6,410 bases of DNA from Myxococcales bacterium. GTDB taxonomy: Bacteria; Myxococcota; Polyangia; Fen-1088. The position numbers and the translations under genes were made by a program. The DNA lies in contig PMBY01000476.1 in the NCBI GenBank assembly GCA_003153875.1, positions 7,845-14,254 on the forward strand. The letters are read 5' to 3'. Shown here in pieces: positions 5,965 to 6,410 of this stretch. Under the pieces are notes generated by a model, which worked only from the letters and a program-made list of their open reading frames with translations, had not been told where the DNA came from and made no database searches. Position 1 is the first letter of the stretch. Every line of letters begins with the position of its first letter.

Positions 5965-6410
5965 CGCAATCCCCGCGCAGCCGCACGTTCGTAGTCGGCG
6001 GCATTGGTGCGTAATGCTTCCAGATCCGCGCTGGCCGCCCGCTTGAGCGCGTCCGCCTCAGCAGCCAGACCGGCGAAGCCCCAGCCGAAAGCGGGCTTGC
6101 TGGTCTTGCGAAAGAGGAGGCGACCGGCGGGCCACACGATTTCAGCCTCACTGCCCGCGGCGTTTACCACCGGCGTTCGATCGCCGGCTGCCGCGAGCTG
6201 AGCGGCCAAGTTGGGCCACCATTCGGGGGACAGCGACTTGGCGAAGAAAGCGGCAGCATTCTCGCTGGTGGCCGCCGGCGCGAAGCGCCGGATCATGCGC
6301 TCGCGTTGCTGTCCCTCGGGAAGGTTGCTGAGCGTGATGTCGTACGACTCGCGGCCGGCGCGATGGGCGGTCATCCACGACCACTGCGTGTCCAGATCCA
6401 ACGCACCCCA
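5961..6410 (-). CDS. Hypothetical protein, C-terminal part (start outside window)
   Basis: The frame is open to the right edge, giving 149 codons before a TGA that overlaps the xseA start by 4 bp. I do not recognise the family. Visible features are a Trp-rich start (DTQWSWMTAHRAG), a middle segment with SPEWWPNLAAQLAAAGD, a short beta-like stretch (AEIVWPAGRLLFRKTS) and a C-terminal Ala/Glu/Arg-rich stretch from about residue 113, likely a long amphipathic helix. A TTG near 6401 could in principle be a start, but with no Shine-Dalgarno visible and the frame open beyond it, truncation by the window is more likely. The overlap implies co-translation with xseA. That gives no more than a hint of related function. 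Confidence 0.75.
   Translation of the reverse strand, partial: WGALDLDTQWSWMTAHRAGRESYDITLSNLPEGQQRERMIRRFAPAATSENAAAFFAKSLSPEWWPNLAAQLAAAGDRTPVVNAAGSEAEIVWPAGRLLFRKTSKPAFGWGFAGLAAEADALKRAASADLEALRTNAADYERAAARGLR

Overview
The window is a GC-rich stretch of bacterial chromosome with all seven genes on the minus strand. It most likely comes from a myxobacterium or relative (Myxococcota). The best evidence is a C-terminal MYXO-CTERM sorting tail (Gly-Cys, hydrophobic helix, four arginines) on a protein with thrombospondin type 3 repeats. The number of secreted lipoproteins and a VWA surface protein agree with this.

Layout in the direction of transcription, right to left: (a) 6410-5961, the 3' part of an unrecognised gene open at the window edge, whose stop overlaps by 4 bp the GTG start of xseA (5964-4450), the large subunit of exodeoxyribonuclease VII. 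(b) 4455-4317, an imperfect palindrome of about 139 bp whose outer arm contains the stop codon of xseA. (c) 4217-1898, a tightly coupled three-gene operon of predicted lipoproteins: a large protein with about seven propeller-like repeats, then two small beta-rich lipoproteins, with 1-bp and 4-bp stop/start overlaps. (d) 1897-1675, a gap with a weak hairpin and only a tentative promoter. (e) 1674-394, the secreted calcium-binding-type TSP3 repeat protein with an Ig/PKD-like domain and MYXO-CTERM tail. (f) 387-335, a hairpin just after its stop, a possible terminator. (g) 266-1, the N-terminal part of a VWA-domain secreted protein running off the left edge.

Apart from XseA, a cytoplasmic DNA repair enzyme, the recognisable genes encode cell-envelope or surface proteins. 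The lipoprotein trio is likely made together and may act as one envelope assembly, but the sequence does not show what it does. I see no tRNA, rRNA, CRISPR array, transposase or defence gene. The observations most worth following are the palindromic element fused to the xseA stop codon, the uncharacterised coupled lipoprotein trio, the absence of xseB next to xseA, and an in-frame trinucleotide repeat coding for a ten-glycine linker in the TSP3 protein.
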